Assembly: GCA_024644725.1 (NCBI GenBank)
Contig: JAHEHE010000002.1
Location: forward strand, 1 to 64,000
Length of the DNA stretch: 64,000 nt
Reading direction: 5' to 3'
Source: Flavobacteriaceae bacterium
GTDB taxonomy: Bacteria > Bacteroidota > Bacteroidia > Flavobacteriales > Flavobacteriaceae
Under the pieces are notes generated by a model. That model saw only the letters and a list, made by a program, of their open reading frames with translations. It was not told the DNA's origin and did not search any database. Within the stretch, counting starts at the first letter, position 1. Each line of letters starts with the position of its first letter. Of this stretch, positions 60,179-64,000 are shown in pieces. Both the position numbers and the translations under genes were made by a program.

Positions 60179-60469
60179 TTACAGAAATTGACTGATCAGA
60201 ATCGCAAAGGCGACACAAAAACAGGCGAGCAATACTCCCCTGGCACGGAGGTCCTGCTTTTTCCTCAGAAAAACAAAAAACACGAATAGATTCGGCAAGG
60301 CGGCAAGACCTAGGACCTTTCCGTAAAGACCTCCCTCGCTCATTATTTTTAGGGTTTCATCAAATCCGTAAGGAGATACGAATTCGACGTAAATGAAAAA
60401 CCCAAAAAACGTCGCCAATAAGCCTACCAGAAATCCGATGATCACTTCTTTCTTATTCAATTTTGCCAT
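60179..60469 (-). CDS. Small three-helix inner-membrane protein
   Basis: A 96-residue protein with three hydrophobic helices (IIGFLVGLLATFFGFFIYVEF, VLGLAALPNLFVFFVFL, GVLLACFCVAFAILISQF). It is conserved next to surE and lpxB in Flavobacteriia as far as I can recall, but has no known function. The ATG at 60469 follows the surE stop by nine bases; a TTG at 60478 is the alternative. It may help LpxB or lipid A handling, by position only. Confidence 0.78.
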   Translation of the reverse strand: MAKLNKKEVIIGFLVGLLATFFGFFIYVEFVSPYGFDETLKIMSEGGLYGKVLGLAALPNLFVFFVFLRKKQDLRARGVLLACFCVAFAILISQFL

Positions 60470-60478
60470 TGCACTCAA

Positions 60479-61249
60479 TTAGAATTCCCAAGAGTTTAAA
60501 GTCTGGATGAAATGATGGGCAGTCAGGTCAATATGAACCGGCACCACAGAAACGTAGCCATTCTCCAGGGCCCAAACATCCGTGTCCTCACCGTTGTCCA
60601 TCTTGACAAACTTACCGGTTAGCCAGTAATACGGCTTGCCCTGGGGATTCGTCCGCTTGTCGAATTCTTCCACCCAATTGGCCCTGGCCTGTCTGCATAT
60701 TTTGATTCCCTTAAAGGGTTCGTCATCCAAATTGGGGAAATTCACATTGAGCACCACGCCATCGGGCAAGCCTCTCTCAAGCACGTTGAGGGCAATTTTC
60801 CGCACATCCTCTTTTACAGGTTCAAAGTTGGCGTTCCAGCTGTAGTCCAGCAAGGAGAATCCTATGGCAGGTATGCCCTCAATGCCTGCCTCGATGGCAG
60901 CACTCATCGTTCCGGAGTAGATCACATTGATCGAGCTGTTGGAGCCGTGATTGATTCCCGAAACTACCAGGTCGGGTCTCCTGTCGAGAACCTCACTGAT
61001 GGCCATTTTAACGCAATCGGCTGGCGTTCCTGAACATCGGTATTCCACTTGTTTCCCTTCTTCGAGAGTCACTTTGTCACAATAAATCGTGGAATCTAAA
61101 GTTATAGCATGACCCATCCCGCTTTGCGGGCTGTCGGGTGCAAGGACAACCACTTCGCCGATTTCATTCATAACCGAAATCAAGGTGCGAATTCCGGGAG
61201 CAGTGATCCCGTCATCATTGGTGACCAGGATGAGTGGTTTTTCTGGCAT
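60479..61249 (-). CDS. surE: 5'/3'-nucleotidase SurE
   Basis: A 256-residue metal-dependent nucleotidase and survival protein. The N-terminal metal-binding aspartates are in LVTNDDGITAPGIRTL, followed by APDSPQSGMGHAITL and the catalytic NHGSNSSINVIYSGTMSAA. It dephosphorylates nucleoside monophosphates in the cytoplasm, especially in stationary phase. First gene of a three-gene group with a small membrane protein and lpxB. The ATG at 61249 is preceded by a -7 element. Confidence 0.95.
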   Translation of the reverse strand: MPEKPLILVTNDDGITAPGIRTLISVMNEIGEVVVLAPDSPQSGMGHAITLDSTIYCDKVTLEEGKQVEYRCSGTPADCVKMAISEVLDRRPDLVVSGINHGSNSSINVIYSGTMSAAIEAGIEGIPAIGFSLLDYSWNANFEPVKEDVRKIALNVLERGLPDGVVLNVNFPNLDDEPFKGIKICRQARANWVEEFDKRTNPQGKPYYWLTGKFVKMDNGEDTDVWALENGYVSVVPVHIDLTAHHFIQTLNSWEF

Positions 61250-61266
61250 TTTTTTTGATTGGATAA

Positions 61267-61274
61267 CAAAAATA
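61267..61274 (-). promoter_or_regulatory. -7 element for the surE-lpxB operon
   Basis: The minus strand reads TATTTTTG, 17 bases before the surE ATG at 61249. The rest of the 219-base gap to the Tsp gene holds no gene. Confidence 0.5.
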
Positions 61275-61468
61275 TGACATTTTATCTCAACAGTTACGTT
61301 TTAACGTTTAACAATTTATTGTGAAGGAACCACACGTTAAATGACTACTATTGTAGTTCTAATTGCTGATTTTTACAGACATTTGTGGTTTATGTTGTGT
61401 GATGATATCCATTTGATGCCCGATTTTGCTATCTTGCTCGGGCTGATATGACAAGCTGAATACGTATT

Positions 61469-63661
61469 ATGAAAAATATTTCCCTCTTCTCAAATAGCAA
61501 AGTCAAGTTTATTTTACCCCTCCTGATCGTGGCGGGGATGCTTTTCGGGTTTAAAATGGCCAATGAGCCTGATCCTGAAAAAGACAAGATCCTCATCGGT
61601 TTGGTGCGCTATGCCCTCAAACAGGGGCATTATGAGCCCCATCAGATCAATGATGAGTTCTCTGAAAAGGTCTTTGCAGACTTTATCGATCAGTTGGACC
61701 CCTACAAACGATTTTTTCTTCAAAGCGACATTGAGGAAATGGAGGCCTACAAGCACATGATCGATGATCAGATCAAAAGCGAGGATCTGTCTTTCTATAA
61801 TGTCGCAGTAGACCGGTTCCTTCAAAGAGTTGAAGAGTCCAAGTCTATCTATAAAGAAATTCTTGCCAGTCCGTTCGATTTTACGAAAGAAGGTAGCTTT
61901 GACGTGGACTATGACAAAAAGCCCTTTGCGAAGAACAGGGCCGAATTGATCAAATACTGGCAAATGCAATTGAAATGGAGCACTTTGTCAAGGCTTCATG
62001 AGAAAATCGAACTGCAGGAGCAGATGGCGAACAATCCTGATGAGGAGGGTTCCGAATCCGAGGGTGCAGGTGAAGATACAAGTGAAGATGCCGACGTTGA
62101 GCCGATTGAGATCAAAACCTTCGAAGAGCTCGAAAAAGAGTCCAGGGAAATGACCGAAAGCAGCCTGGATGACATCTATGAGATGATGGGTGACCTGGAC
62201 GATTCGGATTGGTTTTCCATTTTCTTGAATACCATGACGATGCAATTCGATCCCCATACGAACTACTATGCTCCCAAGGAGAAAAAACGCTTTGACCAGA
62301 TCATGGCGGGAAAACTGGAAGGTATAGGGGCACGTTTGCAGAAAAAAGACGATTACACGCGGGTGGCGGAGCTGATTTCCGGAGGTCCTGCCTGGAGAGG
62401 TGGAGAGCTCGAAGTTGGAGATCTCATTCTCAAGGTAGCGCAAGGAGACGAGGAGCCTGTTGATATCGTGGGTATGCGACTCGACGACGCCATTGAGTAC
62501 ATCAAGGGTCAAAAAGGCACTGAGGTCAGACTTACCGTAAAGAAGATTGACGGATCCATTGAGGTGATCTCCATCATTCGCGATATCATCGAATTAGAGG
62601 AGACATTTGTCAAATCCAGCGTGGTTGATATTGACAACAGGAAATTCGGAGTGATCAACCTGCCGAAATTCTACATTGACTTCAATGAAAGAAACTTCAG
62701 GAACTCAGCGACCGACATGGAGCAGGAGATCGAGCGACTCAAAGCTGAGAATGTTGAGGGTCTTTTGATTGACCTGAGAAACAACGGTGGAGGATCCTTG
62801 AAGACGGCCATCGAGATTTCAGGTTTGTTCATCAATGATGGGCCGGTGGTACAGGTTAAGTATCGCGGAGAAAAACCCAATATCCGATCCGACAAGAATA
62901 AGAAAATACAATGGGAAGGACCTCTTGTGGTGCTTGTCAATGAATTGAGTGCCTCTGCTTCAGAGATTTTTGCAGCAGCCATGCAGGACTATAATCGCGC
63001 CGTGATTATCGGAAGCAAGCAGTCGTTTGGAAAAGGCACGGTGCAGAATGTTTTGCCGCTGAACAATTATTTCAAATATCCCAAGGATCTTGGAGCCTTG
63101 AAAATGACCATCCAAAAGTTTTACCGCATTAACGGTGGCTCTACCCAGCTTGAAGGAGTAGTCAGTGACATTGCCATGCCAGACAAATACACTTATTTCG
63201 AAATCGGTGAGCGTGACGAGAAGAATCCATTGGATTGGGATAAGATAGAACCTGCAGAATACACGCCTGTTGACGTTTATGAGAATTTCCATTCGGTGGT
63301 CAACAATAGCAAGAAGCGTATTCAGGACAACCCGCATTTTATCATCATCGATGAGAATGCTCGTTGGTTGAAAAAGGGTCGCGACGACTCGACAGTTCAA
63401 CTCAATTACGAAAAATACAAAGCCGAACTGGATAAGAGAGAAGAGGAAAGCAAGGCATTTGACGACATCAGTCTGTATGAAAACAACCTCGAGTTCAGGT
63501 CTCCCAAATACGAAATTGCATTGGTCGAGCAGGACTCTATTCTGGCCAAAAAAAGAGAGATCTGGCACAGTAACCTCAAGAAAGACATCTATATGGAGGA
63601 GGCGCTGAACGTACTCTCCGAATTGAAGATGAACAACAAGAACCTTCTGGTCAAGAATTGA
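61469..63661 (+). CDS. Carboxy-terminal processing protease (Tsp/Prc type)
   Basis: A 730-residue periplasmic serine protease. It has an N-terminal membrane anchor (FILPLLIVAGMLFGFKMA), the Tsp N-terminal domain (about 45-260) and a PDZ domain (about 270-370, GGPAWRGGELEVGDLIL). The S41 core has the nucleophile in NELSASASEIFAAAMQDY and the lysine in GSKQSFGKGTVQNVL. A DUF3340-like C-terminal tail follows. An acidic stretch rich in glutamate, aspartate and serine (about 190-211) interrupts the N-terminal domain. Prc trims lipoproteins and peptidoglycan hydrolases. The gene is followed by a strong terminator. Confidence 0.93.
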   Translation: MKNISLFSNSKVKFILPLLIVAGMLFGFKMANEPDPEKDKILIGLVRYALKQGHYEPHQINDEFSEKVFADFIDQLDPYKRFFLQSDIEEMEAYKHMIDDQIKSEDLSFYNVAVDRFLQRVEESKSIYKEILASPFDFTKEGSFDVDYDKKPFAKNRAELIKYWQMQLKWSTLSRLHEKIELQEQMANNPDEEGSESEGAGEDTSEDADVEPIEIKTFEELEKESREMTESSLDDIYEMMGDLDDSDWFSIFLNTMTMQFDPHTNYYAPKEKKRFDQIMAGKLEGIGARLQKKDDYTRVAELISGGPAWRGGELEVGDLILKVAQGDEEPVDIVGMRLDDAIEYIKGQKGTEVRLTVKKIDGSIEVISIIRDIIELEETFVKSSVVDIDNRKFGVINLPKFYIDFNERNFRNSATDMEQEIERLKAENVEGLLIDLRNNGGGSLKTAIEISGLFINDGPVVQVKYRGEKPNIRSDKNKKIQWEGPLVVLVNELSASASEIFAAAMQDYNRAVIIGSKQSFGKGTVQNVLPLNNYFKYPKDLGALKMTIQKFYRINGGSTQLEGVVSDIAMPDKYTYFEIGERDEKNPLDWDKIEPAEYTPVDVYENFHSVVNNSKKRIQDNPHFIIIDENARWLKKGRDDSTVQLNYEKYKAELDKREEESKAFDDISLYENNLEFRSPKYEIALVEQDSILAKKREIWHSNLKKDIYMEEALNVLSELKMNNKNLLVKN

Positions 63662-63683
63662 TTTGAAGAGCTTCCGAAAAAGC

Positions 63684-63715
63684 CCCCGGCAACAGCGATG
63701 TTCCCGGGGTTTTTT
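63684..63715 (+). terminator. Rho-independent terminator after the Tsp/Prc gene
   Basis: A six-bp GC stem CCCCGG (63684-63689) with CCGGGG (63704-63709) extends, after one mismatch, by AAC/GTT and closes a six-base loop. Six T residues (63710-63715) follow directly on the plus strand. Confidence 0.85.
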
Positions 63716-63733
63716 ATTGCACTTCCAATCTGT

Positions 63734-63741
63734 TACCTTTG
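63734..63741 (+). promoter_or_regulatory. -7 element for tilS
   Basis: TACCTTTG, a full match to TAnnTTTG, lies 17 bases before the tilS ATG at 63759 and just after the terminator. Confidence 0.5.
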
Positions 63742-63758
63742 ACGAATAATGACTCGAT

Positions 63759-64000
63759 ATGGGCTCGCTGAGTGCTGTTTTCAAAAGACATTTGACCCTG
63801 AATTTTCCGGAACTCCTTGAGGGTCGTTCGGTTCTGGCTCTGTCAGGGGGAATCGACAGCATGGTACTCTGCGAGCTGTTGCTGGACGCTGAAGTCGATT
63901 TCTCTGTCGCTCATTGCAATTTTCAACTTCGTGGCAGCGACTCGGATGAGGATGAGACGTTTGTAGAAGAGAAGGCCCGGAATCTAAACATGGAGGTTCA
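63759..64000 (+). CDS. tilS: tRNA(Ile)-lysidine synthase, N-terminal part (truncated by window edge)
   Basis: The first 80 codons of a PP-loop ATPase. The motif VLALSGGIDSMVLCELLLD is the PP-loop of TilS, followed by SVAHCNFQLRGSDSDEDETF, which is the conserved HxNxxLRG segment. TilS converts the wobble cytidine of the AUA-reading tRNA-Ile to lysidine, an essential step for correct decoding. The gene continues past base 64000. The start at 63759 follows a -7 element. Confidence 0.92.
   Translation, partial: MGSLSAVFKRHLTLNFPELLEGRSVLALSGGIDSMVLCELLLDAEVDFSVAHCNFQLRGSDSDEDETFVEEKARNLNMEV

Noticed and set aside
62960..63862. 300-codon minus-strand open frame at the end of the window
   Set aside because: It lies opposite the Tsp/Prc catalytic core, the terminator and tilS; no motif supports it.
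1..64000. tRNA, rRNA, CRISPR arrays, insertion sequences, prophage
   Set aside because: No cloverleaf-like segments with a TTCRA loop outside genes, no regularly spaced repeats, no transposase, integrase or phage structural genes were seen on either strand. A covariance-model scan was not possible.

Overview
The window is a stretch of chromosome from a member of the Bacteroidota, most likely a marine or environmental member of the class Flavobacteriia. Three things point there. Many intergenic regions carry the Bacteroidota -7 promoter element TAnnTTTG, with little Shine-Dalgarno signal. The gene set is rich in families typical of this phylum (DUF3078, DUF2480, DUF4292, DUF5689, DUF3109, CCDC81-type HU/SPOR, a long PurF, a DUF59 SUF protein). 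Envelope genes are Gram-negative (LpxB, LpxH, a TonB-dependent receptor, TatA). Genes are densely packed with many short overlaps. I see no rRNA, tRNA, CRISPR array, insertion sequence or prophage. It looks like core genome with a few accessory blocks.

Layout. 0-3.3 kb: xylose use (xylA 3' end, a sugar:H+ symporter, a LacI regulator). 3.4-6.4 kb: a short HPF-type ribosome factor and a P2-type cation ATPase. 6.4-11.6 kb: a dodecin, an ECF sigma factor with a membrane TPR anti-sigma candidate, a convergent large TPR-CHAT protease candidate and a cysteine-rich DUF3109 protein. 11.7-22.1 kb: housekeeping (MarC-like protein, small flavoprotein, S41 protease, dCMP deaminase, SpoU methyltransferase, MutS, a lipoprotein esterase, TatA, PAP2, a LuxE-like protein). 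22.2-24.4 kb: lipoprotein, second ECF sigma factor and a protein joining a cytoplasmic N-terminus to an outer-membrane barrel. 24.5-30.4 kb: ALDH7, a 576-bp gene-free stretch, small envelope proteins, PurF and a PfkB kinase. 30.5-32.8 kb: SufE, DUF59, DUF2480 and DUF3078, the tail of a flavobacterial SUF cluster without sufBCDS. 32.9-35.2 kb: CNNM-type protein and HflX.

35.3-41.3 kb: two EEP nuclease/phosphatase paralogues around a DUF5689 lipoprotein and a TonB-dependent receptor, which I read as a nucleic-acid or phosphoester scavenging locus. 41.3-50.4 kb: small secreted proteins, RadA, LpxH, QueD, Kbl, DprA, the HU-SPOR protein, a thioesterase and a fructosamine-kinase-like protein. 50.4-54.5 kb: a translationally coupled envelope operon (nucleotidyltransferase, TPR protein, DUF4292 lipoprotein, EnvC-like activator). 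54.6-58.1 kb: comEC, interrupted near its 5' end at a nine-base homopolymer, and a MATE exporter. 58.1-64 kb: a secreted protein, the surE-membrane protein-lpxB operon, a Tsp/Prc protease and the start of tilS.

The most interesting points are these. (1) The ECF sigma / TPR anti-sigma / CHAT protease neighbourhood has a topology compatible with periplasmic cleavage of the anti-sigma factor. (2) comEC is apparently frameshifted at a run of nine T residues that is also a good -1 slippage site. (3) A second sigma factor is paired with a predicted protein reaching from cytoplasm to outer membrane. (4) The DUF5689/TonB/EEP locus sits in the same 64 kb as DprA, RadA and ComEC. All functional statements come from reading the sequence only; no database search was possible.
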